Shown here in pieces: positions 23,692 to 33,671 of a stretch of DNA of 64,000 nucleotides (within the stretch, counting starts at the first letter, position 1; each line of letters starts with the position of its first letter). Both the position numbers and the translations under genes were made by a program. Under the pieces are notes generated by a model. It had not been told where the DNA came from, made no database searches, and saw nothing but the letters and a program-made list of their open reading frames with translations. Source of the DNA: Acinetobacter qingfengensis (lineage in GTDB: Bacteria > Pseudomonadota > Gammaproteobacteria > Pseudomonadales > Moraxellaceae); assembly GCF_008693185.1 (NCBI RefSeq), contig NZ_VXKN01000003.1, positions 245,615 to 309,614 on the forward strand. Direction: 5' to 3'.

Positions 23692-25092
23692 ATGCCAAAT
23701 CATTATTACAAAATTAGTCTGAGCTTGCTCATATCAAGTGCTTTGGTCGGTTGCACTGCACTGGTAAAAACTCCTTATCACGCACCCGCAGTCCAGACAC
23801 CTACACAATTTGAATATGCAAAATCCACTCAGGGAACCTCAGTTAATCAGTTTTCAGATCAATGGTGGACATTATTCAATGATACTGAATTAAACCGTCT
23901 AGTTGATCAGGTTATTAGCAAAAATGCCGATCTTGCCGTAGCAGGTATTGCCCTCAAACAAGCACGTTTACAGGCAAAATTGACCGAAAATCAGCAAGGT
24001 TTACGTGTAGGCTCTAGCGTGTCTACTGGACATACCATTAATCTGGGTTCTGGCGAAGATAGTGCCAATGGTTTATCTCTCAGTGGTAATGTCAGTTATG
24101 AACTGGATTTATTTGGTAAATTATCTAGCCAAACAGAAGCAGCACGTTGGGAGGCCTTGGCAACAGAGCAGGATTTACAAGCCACCGCCCAAAGTCTGAT
24201 TGCAACCACTTGTCAACTGTACTGGCAAATTGGCTATTTGAATGAACGATTAAGTTCAGCGCAAACTAGTCTGGCAACCAGCCAAAAATTATTGCAACTG
24301 GTACAAGTTCAATATAAAGCTGGTGCCGTTTCTGGGCTTGAATTAGCACAAGCGCAACAATCCGTACAAAGCCAACTGGCTACTTTAAGCCAATTGCGCC
24401 AACAAGTTGTCGAAGCACGCACTGCACTTGCTGTGTTATTACATGAACCTTTACAGCAGCTTAATATCAGCGAACCAAAAACATTACCACAAATTCGATT
24501 ACCTGCAATTTATGCGGGGATTCCTGCCGAAGTATTGTCACGGCGTCCAGATTTACGTGCTGCGGAATTACGTTTACGTAAGGCTTTAGCCACAAAAGAT
24601 GCCACAAAAGCCAGTTATTATCCATCCATTAGCTTGACTGGTTCCTTAGGGTCAAGTAGTACATCACTTACTGATTTGCTTAAAAATCCGGCACTGGTTC
24701 TCGGTGCAAGTTTAAGTTTACCATTTTTGCAATATAACGATATGAAGCGCGATCTACAAATCAGTGAACTAGAGTATGAAAGTAGTATTATCAGTTATCG
24801 CAAAACGCTATATCAGGCATTTGCAGATGTAGAAAATGCACTTTCTAATCGAACTGAACTTACCAATCAAGTCCAAAACCAACAAAAAACACTGCAACTG
24901 GCAGAAAGAAGCGCTTACTTATATGAAGTACAATATCGTAATGGTGCAGTGGCCTTAAAGAATGTACTAGATGCTCAGGAATCTGTTCGTGATGCACAAG
25001 TGTCACTTACTCAAATGCGATACAATCAATATAATGCCTATGTCACATTGATGCAGGCTTTGGGTGGATCTCCACTACAGAGCCTACCGTAA
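23692..25092 (+). CDS. Outer-membrane efflux lipoprotein (TolC/OprM/NodT type)
   Basis: This is the outer-membrane channel of the preceding MacAB pump. The 466-residue protein has a lipoprotein signal (SALVGCTAL), then the two-repeat OEP architecture: QWWTLFNDTELNRLVDQV opening, coiled-coil regions rich in Gln/Ala, VLSRRPDLRAAE of the inter-repeat segment, and the ending YVTLMQALGG. I prefer the ATG at 23692, which has TAGGA upstream and gives a compact lipoprotein signal; an in-frame ATG at 23653 would add 13 residues. The AraC-type gene begins four bases after its stop. Confidence 0.93.
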   Translation: MPNHYYKISLSLLISSALVGCTALVKTPYHAPAVQTPTQFEYAKSTQGTSVNQFSDQWWTLFNDTELNRLVDQVISKNADLAVAGIALKQARLQAKLTENQQGLRVGSSVSTGHTINLGSGEDSANGLSLSGNVSYELDLFGKLSSQTEAARWEALATEQDLQATAQSLIATTCQLYWQIGYLNERLSSAQTSLATSQKLLQLVQVQYKAGAVSGLELAQAQQSVQSQLATLSQLRQQVVEARTALAVLLHEPLQQLNISEPKTLPQIRLPAIYAGIPAEVLSRRPDLRAAELRLRKALATKDATKASYYPSISLTGSLGSSSTSLTDLLKNPALVLGASLSLPFLQYNDMKRDLQISELEYESSIISYRKTLYQAFADVENALSNRTELTNQVQNQQKTLQLAERSAYLYEVQYRNGAVALKNVLDAQESVRDAQVSLTQMRYNQYNAYVTLMQALGGSPLQSLP

Positions 25093-25096
25093 TTAA

Positions 25097-25912
25097 ATGA
25101 GTACAATGTTCTGGCGAGATTCGCAATTACCTTATATTATTGAATCTCGCCGTGCTTGCGACAGTCGTGTTTGCTATAAATCACATAGTCATCCAAGTTT
25201 TTCGATTGGAGTCATCGACAAAGGACAAAGTATTTTTCAGGCACAAACATTTGGCCAGCATCATCTTAAAGCGGGTCAAATCATTTTAATTCCCGCACAT
25301 CAGCAACATTCCTGTAATCCACGCCCAAATCAGGCATGGAGTTATCAAATGCTGCATTTGGACTTAGACTGGTTGAATCAAGTACACCAAGAAATCGTCA
25401 CTACAAAGAAACATGGTCTTCAGCAAGTTATTATCCTTGACCATCCACAGTTGTACACCGCCTTTTGTCAATTCAATATCCTGTTATTTTCAACACAGGA
25501 TATATTTATTAAACAGATTACGTTATATCAATTACTGGAACAAATTTTTAATAGTGAACCTGAACTCACTTTGGAAAAGCCTCAACTTAATCATGAACCA
25601 TTCTTACTCACCCATTGTTATCATGAAATTGCACAACATGAAGGATTGTTAAGTCTGGAAGATTTAATGCAAATGACACAATTAAGCAGCTTTCAGATTA
25701 TTCGCTTATTTAAAGCATATACAGGTTTTACCCCTCATCATTTTCAATTAAATCTACGCATTAATCGTGCTCGAGAATTGCTGCAACAACAGTTAAGATT
25801 AACAGATATTACCTATCAACTCGGTTTTGCTGATCAAAGCCATTTTCAACGAACATTTAAATCTTTTGTAGGGATTACACCACAACAATATCAAAATGCT
25901 TTAGCACATTAA
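25097..25912 (+). CDS. AraC-family transcriptional regulator
   Basis: The 271-residue protein has an N-terminal cupin-like AraC ligand domain (about residues 20-90, including SHSHPSFSIGVIDKGQ and LIPAHQQHSCNPR). The C-terminal AraC/XylS double helix-turn-helix lies at about 170-268, with LSSFQIIRLFKAYTGFTPHHFQLNLRI split across the first HTH and GFADQSHFQRTFKSFVGITPQQY in the second. It starts four bases after the efflux channel gene, so it is probably co-transcribed with macAB and may autoregulate that operon; that is inference. The effector is unknown. Confidence 0.9.
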   Translation: MSTMFWRDSQLPYIIESRRACDSRVCYKSHSHPSFSIGVIDKGQSIFQAQTFGQHHLKAGQIILIPAHQQHSCNPRPNQAWSYQMLHLDLDWLNQVHQEIVTTKKHGLQQVIILDHPQLYTAFCQFNILLFSTQDIFIKQITLYQLLEQIFNSEPELTLEKPQLNHEPFLLTHCYHEIAQHEGLLSLEDLMQMTQLSSFQIIRLFKAYTGFTPHHFQLNLRINRARELLQQQLRLTDITYQLGFADQSHFQRTFKSFVGITPQQYQNALAH

Positions 25913-25980
25913 GCTGCAATTTTTTTCAATACAAAGTTCCTATTTGTTTGCATGATGCATTTTTTTAATGAATTATATTT

Positions 25981-26607
25981 ATGCTAACTTTTATCCTGAT
26001 TGCAACTGCACATTTTTTGGCACTGTTATCTCCCGGTCCCGATTTCTTTTTAATTTTAAAAGTAGCAACAACTCAAAAACAGTATTTGGCTTTTATTTTG
26101 TGTATTGGAATTGCGACTGGACATTTATGCTACTTAGTATTGGTATTTTTTGGATTAAGCTTATTAGAACAGTATGTTTGGATATTAGATTGTATTCAAA
26201 TTATGGGCGTAACATATCTGCTGTATCTTGCTGCTCAGATGCTCCGCACGCTAAAAAATACTAATACTCTATCTATAAATCAGCAAAAGAACTTAACTGA
26301 ATCGGCATCAATTGTACAAGTTTTTTTTGAAGGTCTGGCTATCAGCCTGCTTAATCCTAAAAATGCATTATTTTATGCCTCATTAATCAGTTTACTTGGA
26401 CAACAAATTACTCTCTATATCAAACTGTTTTATATCATCTGGATGACGGGTATCGTATTTTTATGGGATTTTTTCTTAGCCTATTTATTTACCCAACGTT
26501 ATTTTCAACATATTTTTCAACATTGGCTAAAGCCCATTCAAATCATTACTGCAATTGTTTTTATTGGCTTTGCTATAATTATTACTGCAAATCTAGTGAT
26601 GTTTTAA
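25981..26607 (+). CDS. LysE-family translocator
   Basis: The 208-residue membrane protein has about six helices and the LysE/RhtB signatures: an N-terminal ATAHFLALLSPGPDFFLILK with the S-P-G-P motif, GIATGHLCYLVLV, and FFEGLAISLLNPKNALFYASL with the conserved N-P-K. Members export amino acids such as lysine, threonine or homoserine lactones; the substrate here is not predictable. It follows the AraC regulator by about 70 bp and could belong to its regulon. It is convergent with the cyd operon. Confidence 0.9.
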   Translation: MLTFILIATAHFLALLSPGPDFFLILKVATTQKQYLAFILCIGIATGHLCYLVLVFFGLSLLEQYVWILDCIQIMGVTYLLYLAAQMLRTLKNTNTLSINQQKNLTESASIVQVFFEGLAISLLNPKNALFYASLISLLGQQITLYIKLFYIIWMTGIVFLWDFFLAYLFTQRYFQHIFQHWLKPIQIITAIVFIGFAIIITANLVMF

Positions 26608-26636
26608 AAAATAACGGTGCATCACAGCACCGTTAT
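26606..26636 (-). terminator. Intrinsic terminator of the cyd operon
   Basis: A perfect ten-pair stem (ATAACGGTGC / GCACCGTTAT, six-base loop) reads into a run of six T on the minus strand, ending the cydPABX-ybgE transcript. It has no T tail on the plus side, so it is weak at most for the lysE-type gene. Confidence 0.88.
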
Positions 26637-26651
26637 CATGGATCAACTGTT

Positions 26652-26948
26652 TCAGTTAAATAACCATAAATAGTAACCATACAACATCAATGGCCAGGCA
26701 ACGAATGGACTAAACAACCATTTCCACAACCAAAATTGTGGAACAAAGCCTACACCATATATAAAACCGCCAGAAATACCTAACATGACCAGCATCATGG
26801 CATTATGGCTGTAATGTCCGTTTACATCTAACATTAAATTTGGATAAACCAGTAAGATTGCTGCAAGTGGCAATGCCAATAAAAATGAAATTGCCATCAC
26901 GATTTTCTGACGCATGGAATTTTTTACGTTCATTACCACCTCAGTCAT
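26652..26948 (-). CDS. ybgE: Cyd operon protein YbgE
   Basis: The 98-residue membrane protein has three likely helices and matches YbgE, the small inner-membrane protein encoded at the end of many cytochrome bd operons. It has a basic cytoplasmic N-terminus, then MAISFLLALPLAAILLVYP and a C-terminal FVAWPLMLYGYYLW helix. I take the ATG at 26948, which has a GAGGA ribosome-binding site inside the end of cydX; a GTG just upstream at 26951 is the alternative. Its function is not established. The operon terminator follows about 15 bp downstream. Confidence 0.83.
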   Translation of the reverse strand: MTEVVMNVKNSMRQKIVMAISFLLALPLAAILLVYPNLMLDVNGHYSHNAMMLVMLGISGGFIYGVGFVPQFWLWKWLFSPFVAWPLMLYGYYLWLFN

Positions 26949-26951
26949 CAC

Positions 26952-27053
26952 TTATTCCTCATCTAAATCCTGATGATTTTCCATATAAAGTGCAGCAATC
27001 ACACCAGAAAAACAAGCCATCAACACACCTAAAATCCAAGCGAAATACCACAT
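26952..27053 (-). CDS. cydX: Cytochrome bd oxidase small subunit CydX
   Basis: This short gene encodes 33 residues beginning MWYFAWILGVLMACFSG, then VIAALYMENHQDLDEE. That is the CydX/YbgT pattern of one membrane helix starting M-W-Y-F-x-W-x-L-G and a short acidic tail. CydX stabilises the haem centres of the CydAB oxidase. A GGAGA ribosome-binding site precedes the ATG at 27053. It lies between cydB and ybgE exactly as in other gammaproteobacterial cyd operons. Confidence 0.93.
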   Translation of the reverse strand: MWYFAWILGVLMACFSGVIAALYMENHQDLDEE

Positions 27054-27073
27054 ATCTATTCTCCGTACCAAAG

Positions 27074-28219
27074 TTAGTACAAACTATGCGAGTTTGCTTC
27101 AATATGTTTACTGGTAATTTTCCCCCACATTTTGTAATAACCCCAAGAGGTATATAACAAAATAATTGGGACAAAAATACAAGCAACTACAGTCATGACT
27201 GTCATAGTATTCTTACTGGAAACTGCATCCCACATCGTTAAACTTGATACAGGATTTAAACTAGATGGTAATACAAATGGTGCCAATGCAAATCCAGCAG
27301 TTAAAATAGCACCCACAATACCCAAGCTTGTACCCAAAAAACTTAAACCTGATTTATTGGCTTTTGCAGCAGCCACTACAATTAAACCACCTAATATACC
27401 CACAATTGGTGCCAGAATGGTAATTGGATAACGACTGTAGTTATTAAACCAGCCATGATTGCCATTGGCCACCACATCTTTTGCTAATGGATTTAAGGCT
27501 GCACCTGTATCAACTGCCTGCGCATAACTATATCCTTCAATATTGCCTAGATATAGCCAGACACCGGCAAGAATAAATGTCACTAAAAATACTGCACCAC
27601 AGATTAAAGTTGATTTACGTGAACGTTCATGCAAAGCGCCATCTGTACGTAACATTAACCACGAACTACCATGGGCACAGAGCATACTTAGACTCACTAT
27701 CCCTGTCAGTAGAGCAAATGGATTGAGTAAAGCGAAAAAACTACCTGTATAAGTTGAACGCATGGTGTTATCCAGTTCAAATGGTACACCTTGGAATAAA
27801 TTACCAAATGCCACACCAAATACCAATGCCGGAACAGCACCACCAACACAAAGTGCCCAATCCCATGCAGTACGCCATTGCGTATTTTCCAGTTTAGATC
27901 GATAGTCAAAACCTACTGGTCTTAGAAACAAGGCAAATAATACCAACAACAAAGCCCAATACATTCCAGAAAATGCAACTGCATATACCATTGGCCATGC
28001 TGCAAATAAAGCACCACCTGCAGTAATAAACCAAACCTGATTACCATCCCAGTGAGGTGCAATAGTATTAATCGCTGCACGACGTTCATTATCAGTCTTG
28101 CCAACAAATGGCATTACAGCCATTGATCCCATATCAAAACCATCTGTCAAGGCAAAACCAATGAGTAATACACCAACCAGAACCCACCAGATGATTTTTA
28201 GTATTTCATATTCGATCAT
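27074..28219 (-). CDS. cydB: Cytochrome bd ubiquinol oxidase subunit II
   Basis: CydB pairs with CydA to form the high-affinity bd-type ubiquinol oxidase of the inner membrane. The 381-residue protein has about eight to nine helices and starts [19 protein letters not shown]. It then has the family's [11 protein letters not shown] and the N-terminal [22 protein letters not shown] split by short loops; the ending includes SWGYYKMWG. Its ATG overlaps the cydA TGA by four bases, a coupled junction giving balanced subunits. Confidence 0.97.
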   Translation of the reverse strand: MIEYEILKIIWWVLVGVLLIGFALTDGFDMGSMAVMPFVGKTDNERRAAINTIAPHWDGNQVWFITAGGALFAAWPMVYAVAFSGMYWALLLVLFALFLRPVGFDYRSKLENTQWRTAWDWALCVGGAVPALVFGVAFGNLFQGVPFELDNTMRSTYTGSFFALLNPFALLTGIVSLSMLCAHGSSWLMLRTDGALHERSRKSTLICGAVFLVTFILAGVWLYLGNIEGYSYAQAVDTGAALNPLAKDVVANGNHGWFNNYSRYPITILAPIVGILGGLIVVAAAKANKSGLSFLGTSLGIVGAILTAGFALAPFVLPSSLNPVSSLTMWDAVSSKNTMTVMTVVACIFVPIILLYTSWGYYKMWGKITSKHIEANSHSLY

Positions 28220-29799
28220 GACTGAGCCTCCCGAACACCCTCTTGAGTTTCATTTTTTTCAAAATGATAACGCCCTGTATGTAACGAACTCGGGCCAAGT
28301 CGAGCAAATTTGATCATCAAATACATTTCAATAATCAATAGAACAGTATAAAACGTTACTAACGCAAAAATAGAACCCCATAAATCACCAGAGCTTAAAC
28401 TGGAAGCAGATAGATGTGTTGGTAACACTTCACCAATCGTCCAGGGCTGACGACCATGCTCTGCAACATACCATCCTGTCTGAGCTGCAATCCATGGTAA
28501 TGGCAATGCAAATAAAGCAAATTTCAATAACCACGGTTTTTGTTCTGCATTACGTTTTGCAACAGCCCAAGCCGCAAGAACAAATAACAATAACATCAAG
28601 AATCCGGATGCAACCATTGCACGGAATGACCAAAATAAGCTGGCAACACCAGGAATAGAATCTTTAACTGCAGCTTTAATTTGCTCATCAGTCGCATTTG
28701 TTACATTTTCAGTATATTTTTTCAATAACAGACCATAACCCAAATCTTTTTGACTTTCCTTAAAGGCAGCTAAAAGCTCAGGAGAACGATCACCAGCACG
28801 AAGTTTTTCTAATTGACTATAAGCAACCATACCATTACGAATACGGGTTTCGTGCTCTTTCATCAGATCAATCAGACCTGTCACTTGCTTATCAGTAGAA
28901 CGTGTTGCAATAATGCCCATTACGTAAGGAATTTTAATTGCATAATCCGTACGTTGCTCTTCCTGATTTGGAAAACCAAACAACGTAAAGCTTGCCGGTG
29001 CAGGCTCAGTATGCCATTCCGCTTCAATTGCAGCCAGTTTGGTTTTTTGTACATCACCAAGCTCATAACCAGATTCATCACCCAGTAAAATCACAGATAA
29101 TGTAGATGCTAGACCAAAAATTGCAGCAATCGCAAAAGAACGACGAGCAAAGGGTAAATCTCGTTTTTTTAATAAATAATAACTTGAAATCGCCAGAACA
29201 AATATTGCACCGGTAACATAACCTGCTGATACAGTATGTACAAATTTAACCTGAGCAACCGGATTGAATAGCAATGCCCCAAAATCTACCAATTCCATAC
29301 GCATAGTTTCATAATTGAATGCAGCACCAACTGGGTTTTGCATCCAACCATTCGCAATCAAAATCCACAATGCAGATAAATTAGAACCAATTGCAACCAG
29401 CCAAGTAACCGCTAAATGCTGTGCTTTGGACAACCGATCCCAACCAAAAAAGAATAAACCAATAAAAGTTGACTCTAAAAAGAATGCCATCAATCCTTCG
29501 ATCGCAAGTGGTGCGCCAAAAATATCCCCAACATAATGAGAATAATATGCCCAGTTTGTACCAAACTGGAACTCCATGGTTAACCCTGTAGTTACACCTA
29601 AAGCAAAGTTAATCCCGAATAACTTACCCCAGAATTTGGTCATATCCTTATAAATTTCCTTACCTGAAACCACATAAGTCGTTTCCATAATGGCAAGAAT
29701 AAAAGCTAAACCTAAAGTAAGAGGGACAAATAAAAAGTGATACATCGCAGTCATTGCAAACTGGAACCGCGACAAATCAACGACTGTTTCTGAGATCAT
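28216..29799 (-). CDS. cydA: Cytochrome bd ubiquinol oxidase subunit I
   Basis: CydA carries haems b558, b595 and d and the quinol site of the proton-motive, oxygen-scavenging bd oxidase. The 527-residue protein begins [26 protein letters not shown], with the conserved His near residue 20 that ligates haem. It continues with [22 protein letters not shown] periplasmic Q-loop of E. coli-like length lies between roughly residues 255 and 390, and [19 protein letters not shown] follows. The GTL/GRQPW region and length indicate the long Q-loop class. It overlaps both neighbours (cydP and cydB) by four bases. Confidence 0.97.
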   Translation of the reverse strand: MISETVVDLSRFQFAMTAMYHFLFVPLTLGLAFILAIMETTYVVSGKEIYKDMTKFWGKLFGINFALGVTTGLTMEFQFGTNWAYYSHYVGDIFGAPLAIEGLMAFFLESTFIGLFFFGWDRLSKAQHLAVTWLVAIGSNLSALWILIANGWMQNPVGAAFNYETMRMELVDFGALLFNPVAQVKFVHTVSAGYVTGAIFVLAISSYYLLKKRDLPFARRSFAIAAIFGLASTLSVILLGDESGYELGDVQKTKLAAIEAEWHTEPAPASFTLFGFPNQEEQRTDYAIKIPYVMGIIATRSTDKQVTGLIDLMKEHETRIRNGMVAYSQLEKLRAGDRSPELLAAFKESQKDLGYGLLLKKYTENVTNATDEQIKAAVKDSIPGVASLFWSFRAMVASGFLMLLLFVLAAWAVAKRNAEQKPWLLKFALFALPLPWIAAQTGWYVAEHGRQPWTIGEVLPTHLSASSLSSGDLWGSIFALVTFYTVLLIIEMYLMIKFARLGPSSLHTGRYHFEKNETQEGVREAQS

Positions 29800-29990
29800 C
29801 GAGATGACTCCTGTGAAGCAGATGGCAAACCTGCTATATGTTCTGCAACCTGATGATCGATACCTTTAGGGATCGTGGGAGAATTGAACCAGATTGCCTT
29901 AATACCCATTAAACAAATCACTTTGATTACCAAAATCACGGCAATCTCTTTAACCAATTTTTTATTACTAAAATCTAGCCAGTCTTTCAT
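29796..29990 (-). CDS. cydP: CydP-type small subunit of cytochrome bd oxidase
   Basis: The 64-residue protein has one membrane helix (about residues 16-36, [20 protein letters not shown]) after a basic N-terminus, and a hydrophilic tail containing ADH-like HQVAEHIAG. This fits the CydP small proteins encoded upstream of cydA in Acinetobacter and relatives. Its stop overlaps the cydA start (ATGA), so it is certainly the first gene of the cyd operon. No good Shine-Dalgarno precedes its ATG. Confidence 0.82.
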   Translation of the reverse strand: MKDWLDFSNKKLVKEIAVILVIKVICLMGIKAIWFNSPTIPKGIDHQVAEHIAGLPSASQESSR

Positions 29991-30543
29991 GATGAAAAAC
30001 CATTAAAAAAGTAGGTTTTTTTATTATTTCAAAAATGATACAAAAAGCCATACTCATAAAACATGCCAAGTTTCCTGATTATTTTGTTTGGGTTTCTGAT
30101 AAAATTTAGGAAAAAATACAGCATTTATTTGAAATTTATACTTATTTATATAAAATATATACTTATAAAAATTTTAGATAATGGACAAAATCCAATGACA
30201 TAATTTATTTTAATCGTAATAAACAATAAAACCATACAAATTTTATGGATTTTTAAAAAAAATTTAGTTCACTCAAGAGCACAATGACAGCGGTAATCTA
30301 AACATCAAATACATCTTAATTTAATAAAAAAATAAGACAAAAATCACCCATTGCTGTATTTTTTATCCCAAAGACTAGGATTTTTTAGTTATTACTTTAA
30401 CCATTACAAATTTTAGTTATTATATTTTCATTCATTGAGATAAATATTAAGGCAATTTATTAAAACCCTTTTAACAAAGCCATCACAACTTATTACATTC
30501 TTTGGAAACAAGAAGAAAAATCATTTACCGAAATTTTAGATAT
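29991..30543. other. AT-rich intergenic region upstream of the cyd operon
   Basis: About 550 bp of very AT-rich DNA lie between cydP and the tRNA terminator. I find no credible protein or RNA gene. The promoter of the cyd operon must lie here, but I cannot choose among many TATAAT-like hexamers. I see no good FNR box (TTGAT-N4-ATCAA). A repeated ATACTTAT motif occurs near 30137-30176. Confidence 0.4.
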
Positions 30544-30565
30544 AAAAAAACCGCTATGTCAGCGG
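30544..30565 (-). terminator. Terminator of the tRNA operon
   Basis: A five-pair GC-rich stem (CCGCT / AGCGG, five-base loop) is followed on the minus strand by seven T. It lies about 30 bp after the last tRNA-Pro gene. A second AT-rich hairpin (TTTAGCT / AGCTAAA, 30574-30593) directly abuts the tRNA 3' end. Confidence 0.8.
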
Positions 30566-30593
30566 ATTATTTATTTAGCTAAGACTAGCTAAA

Positions 30594-30670
30594 TGGTCGG
30601 AGCAGTAGGATTCGAACCTACGACCCCCTGGTCCCAAACCAGGTGCACTACCAGGCTGTGCTATGCTCCG
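30594..30670 (-). tRNA. tRNA-Pro (anticodon UGG), distal copy
   Basis: This 77-base gene folds as a cloverleaf with anticodon TGG in the loop TTTGGGA, the T-loop GTTCGAATC and an encoded CCA end. It is identical over all 77 bases to the copy at 30928-31004. It is the last gene in the Pro-Arg-His-Pro cluster. Confidence 0.97.
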
Positions 30671-30686
30671 ATTCTCATAAAGAGAT

Positions 30687-30762
30687 TGGGGTGAATGATG
30701 GGGCTCGAACCCACGACAACCGGAATCACAATCCGGGGCTCTACCAACTGAGCTACATCCAC
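30687..30762 (-). tRNA. tRNA-His (anticodon GUG)
   Basis: A 76-base cloverleaf has anticodon GTG within GATTGTGATTC, T-loop GTTCGAGCC and encoded CCA. The base just before it (30763) is G on the minus strand, so the extra G-1 identity element pairing with C73 is encoded in the DNA. Confidence 0.97.
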
Positions 30763-30794
30763 CATAATGTGGTTAAATACCGCAAGCGACCAAA

Positions 30795-30871
30795 TGGCGC
30801 GCCTGACAGGATTCGAACCTGTGACCATCCGCTTAGAAGGCGGATGCTCTATCCAACTGAGCTACAAGCGC
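30795..30871 (-). tRNA. tRNA-Arg (anticodon UCU)
   Basis: A 77-base cloverleaf with anticodon TCT (loop CTTCTAA), standard D-loop AGCTCAGTTGGATAGAGC, T-loop GTTCGAATC and encoded CCA. It reads the AGA/AGG arginine codons. Confidence 0.97.
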
Positions 30872-30927
30872 ATACTTGATGATAAAACTATCATGCGATA
30901 CGTTGCCGCCTCTTAAAATTCTTTAAG

Positions 30928-31004
30928 TGGTCGGAGCAGTAGGATTCGAACCTACGACCCCCTGGTCCCAAACCAGGTGCACTACCAGGCTGTGCTATGC
31001 TCCG
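30928..31004 (-). tRNA. tRNA-Pro (anticodon UGG), proximal copy
   Basis: First gene of the tRNA cluster, 77 bases with anticodon TGG and encoded CCA, identical to the distal copy. It lies about 45 bp downstream of a strong sigma-70 promoter. Confidence 0.97.
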
Positions 31005-31050
31005 ATTTTCTCAGCGTTTTTTGTATCGCACCATGTGCGGTACGGTGTGC

Positions 31051-31079
31051 ATTCTAGGGGTAGCACCGCACCACGTCAA
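31051..31079 (-). promoter_or_regulatory. Sigma-70 promoter of the tRNA cluster
   Basis: On the minus strand the -35 element TTGACG (31079-31074) is separated by 17 bp from the -10 element TAGAAT (31056-31051). A GC-rich discriminator (GCACACCG) follows, typical of stringently controlled stable-RNA promoters. It is placed correctly for the first tRNA-Pro. Confidence 0.85.
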
Positions 31080-31138
31080 TACTTAGATTCAAAAAAACCA
31101 AGTTTTTTTATCTAAATGTTTATTTTAACAACAATAGT

Positions 31139-32203
31139 TTATCTTTTTAATTGAGAAGTAAAATTTAACATGCGATCAAGTGGAACTTTAGCCCGTTGCC
31201 GTAATTTTTCTTCTACAAATATTTCCTGATCACGATATTGTAAAACATGTAAAATTGCATCCAGCTCATTCATTGCCATCCAAGGACAATGTGCACATGA
31301 ACGGCAGCTTGCACCTTCACCTGCTGTAGGTGCTTCAATCAGTTCCTTATCTGGCGCCGCTTGTTGCATTTTATAAAAAATACCACGATCTGTTGCAACA
31401 ATCATTTGTTTGTGCGGCAATGTTTGTGCAGCTTTGATCAATTGGCTGGTGCTACCCACTGCATCTGCAATTGCAACTACGGATTCAGGTGATTCAGGAT
31501 GCACTAATACCGCAGCATCAGGATATAAAGCTTTCATTCTGGCAATGCCACGCGCTCTGAATTCTTCATGGACAATACATGAGCCTTGCCATAACAGCAT
31601 ATCAGCGCCTGTTTTCTTTTTGATATAGCCCCCCAGATGCTGATCTGGCGCCCAGATAATTTTTTCTCCCAAACTATCTAAATGTTCAATAATCTCTACG
31701 GCACAACTTGACGTCACAACCCAATCTGCCCGAGCTTTTACCGCAGCAGAAGTATTGGCGTAAACAACTACCGTATGATCTGGATGTGCATCACAAAAAG
31801 TTGTAAATTCATCTACAGGGCATCCCAGATCCAGTGAACAAGTTGCTTCTAGTGTTGGCATCAGGATGGTTTTTTCAGGAGATAAAATTTTTGCTGTTTC
31901 TCCCATAAATTTCACACCCGCAACAACCAAAGTGCTTGCCTCATGATCACGTCCATATCTCGCCATTTCCAGAGAATCTGAAATACAGCCCCCCGTCCAT
32001 TCAGCAAGCTCCTGAATATCAGGATGACAATAATAATGCGCAACAAGAACAGCATTTTGCTTTTTTAATTCTGTAGCAATTTGCTCAAATTTTTGCTGTT
32101 TTTCTTCAGTCGATAGAATATGTTCCGATGGTTGCCCTAACTGATCCAAATGGTGTTGCACTATTTGCTGTGCATCATTGGCAATTAAAGTGGAATCATT
32201 CAT
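31139..32203 (-). CDS. nadA: Quinolinate synthase
   Basis: NadA condenses iminoaspartate with dihydroxyacetone phosphate to quinolinate in de novo NAD synthesis, using a [4Fe-4S] cluster. From the ATG at 32203 the protein has 354 residues. It shows [38 protein letters not shown], and cluster-type cysteines in [10 protein letters not shown] (C122), TSSCAVEI and the C-terminal [14 protein letters not shown] use 32203 because it has AAGGA upstream and matches the family N-terminus; the frame extends ten codons further upstream. It is a single-gene unit with nothing NAD-related next to it. Confidence 0.95.
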   Translation of the reverse strand: MNDSTLIANDAQQIVQHHLDQLGQPSEHILSTEEKQQKFEQIATELKKQNAVLVAHYYCHPDIQELAEWTGGCISDSLEMARYGRDHEASTLVVAGVKFMGETAKILSPEKTILMPTLEATCSLDLGCPVDEFTTFCDAHPDHTVVVYANTSAAVKARADWVVTSSCAVEIIEHLDSLGEKIIWAPDQHLGGYIKKKTGADMLLWQGSCIVHEEFRARGIARMKALYPDAAVLVHPESPESVVAIADAVGSTSQLIKAAQTLPHKQMIVATDRGIFYKMQQAAPDKELIEAPTAGEGASCRSCAHCPWMAMNELDAILHVLQYRDQEIFVEEKLRQRAKVPLDRMLNFTSQLKR

Positions 32204-32360
32204 TACTGCTACAATCCTTTTGTTGGCAAGCAAAAACTTTGCTTTGCTATAGACTTCTACCCAAAAACTTTGGCGAATTTAATGATGGGAGTAGCATAGC
32301 ACGTATTACTTTATACAAGGATTTTCAATAATAAATTCAAATTAAAAATTTCTAGACCAT

Positions 32361-32395
32361 TAAAATATAGATGAACGCTGAGTGCCCATCTATAT
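32361..32395 (-). terminator. Probable terminator after argJ
   Basis: A perfect nine-pair AT-rich stem (ATATAGATG / CATCTATAT) with a 13-base loop is followed on the minus strand by TTTTAA. The stem is AT-rich and the T tract short, so strength is uncertain. It lies about 55 bp past the argJ stop. Confidence 0.5.
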
Positions 32396-32450
32396 CTTTT
32401 GAATTTAAGATACAACGTGTTAAAGCACGTTATTTTGAGTTATAAATGAG

Positions 32451-33671
32451 TTAAGATCGATAATCTGCATTGATTTTGACATAATCATAAGAAAAGTCAC
32501 AGGTATATACCGTATCCTTGGCATCACCACGTCCCAGATCTACTCGAATCAGAATTTCTTTTTCACTCATAACTGCTGCCCCAGCTGCTTCAGTATAATT
32601 CGGATTAGCACCACCATCTAAACAAATTTGTACTTCACCCAACCAGACTTGCACTTTACTGCTATCAAGATTATCAACACCAGCTTTACCAATTGCCATG
32701 ACAATGCGCCCCCAATTTGGGTCAGAAGCAAATAGAGCCGTTTTAATTAAAGGCGATTCAGCAATACTGTAGGCCACATCACAGCATTCTTGCGTATTGG
32801 CACCACCTTCTACTGTAACGGTAATAAATTTGGTCGCCCCTTCACCATCTCTTACAATCAATTGTGCCAGACGCAACATAACTCTGGATAAAACGTCCAG
32901 AATCACTTGATAGCGAGGATCATCAATCGAATCAATGCCTTTTCCTCCAGCCAGACCTGTAGCAATAAAAATACAGGAGTCATTGGTTGATGTATCACCA
33001 TCAATAGTGATGCGATTAAATGACTGAGTAACTGTAGTTTGTAATAATTGGTCAACTAATTCCTGAGCAATCGGAGCATCTGTTGCCACAAAACTTAACA
33101 TGGTTGCCATATTTGGGCGAATCATTCCTGCACCTTTACTGATGCCAGTCATGTGATAAGTCACCCCATCCAGTTCAAATTGTTCAGATGCACCTTTAGG
33201 TGTAGTATCTGTAGTCATAATACCGTATGCAGCTGCTTCCCACCCCTCTTCAGTTAGATTTTCTAAGGCTGGCTGAATACCGTTGAGTAACCGCTCTATT
33301 GGTAATTGCTCACCAATGACACCTGTAGAAAAAGGTAAAACCTGATTGGTTTGGACATAGCCTAAATCAGCCAATCTTTTACAAGTTTTTTCTGCATTTT
33401 GTAAACCAATTTCACCAGTTGCGGCATTGGCATTGCCTGTATTAATAATCAAATAACGCGGCGTATTCTCTGCAAGATGCTTTTTACTGAGTAATACTGG
33501 GGCTGCGGCAAATGCACTCTGGGTAAATACACCCGCAACGTTTGAACCTTCCGCAAATTCAAACACAACCAAATCTCGTCGATTGGCATAACGTACATAC
33601 GCTTCACTGGTACCAATTTTTACACCAGACACTGTCCACATTTTTGGAAAAGTTACGTCACCAACCGCCAT
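32451..33671 (-). CDS. argJ: Bifunctional glutamate N-acetyltransferase/ornithine acetyltransferase
   Basis: ArgJ recycles the acetyl group between N-acetylornithine and glutamate in arginine synthesis and may also make N-acetylglutamate from acetyl-CoA. From the ATG at 33671 ([12 protein letters not shown]) it has 406 residues, the normal length. The self-processing site is visible as [18 protein letters not shown], with nucleophile Thr190 after Ala189, where the precursor cleaves into alpha and beta chains. Other family segments are NTGNANAATG and [12 protein letters not shown]. The frame runs 17 codons further upstream, but those are not conserved in character. Confidence 0.95.
   Translation of the reverse strand: MAVGDVTFPKMWTVSGVKIGTSEAYVRYANRRDLVVFEFAEGSNVAGVFTQSAFAAAPVLLSKKHLAENTPRYLIINTGNANAATGEIGLQNAEKTCKRLADLGYVQTNQVLPFSTGVIGEQLPIERLLNGIQPALENLTEEGWEAAAYGIMTTDTTPKGASEQFELDGVTYHMTGISKGAGMIRPNMATMLSFVATDAPIAQELVDQLLQTTVTQSFNRITIDGDTSTNDSCIFIATGLAGGKGIDSIDDPRYQVILDVLSRVMLRLAQLIVRDGEGATKFITVTVEGGANTQECCDVAYSIAESPLIKTALFASDPNWGRIVMAIGKAGVDNLDSSKVQVWLGEVQICLDGGANPNYTEAAGAAVMSEKEILIRVDLGRGDAKDTVYTCDFSYDYVKINADYRS

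Noticed and set aside
28813..29536. Frames antisense to cydA
   Set aside because: The overlapping cydA sequence is intact and conserved; these frames lack starts with ribosome-binding sites.
30643..31115. Open frames on the plus strand across the tRNA cluster (GARTHDNRNHNPGLYQLSY, GAPDRIRTCDHPLRRR)
   Set aside because: These are antisense translations of tRNA-His, tRNA-Arg and tRNA-Pro genes, well-known spurious protein predictions.
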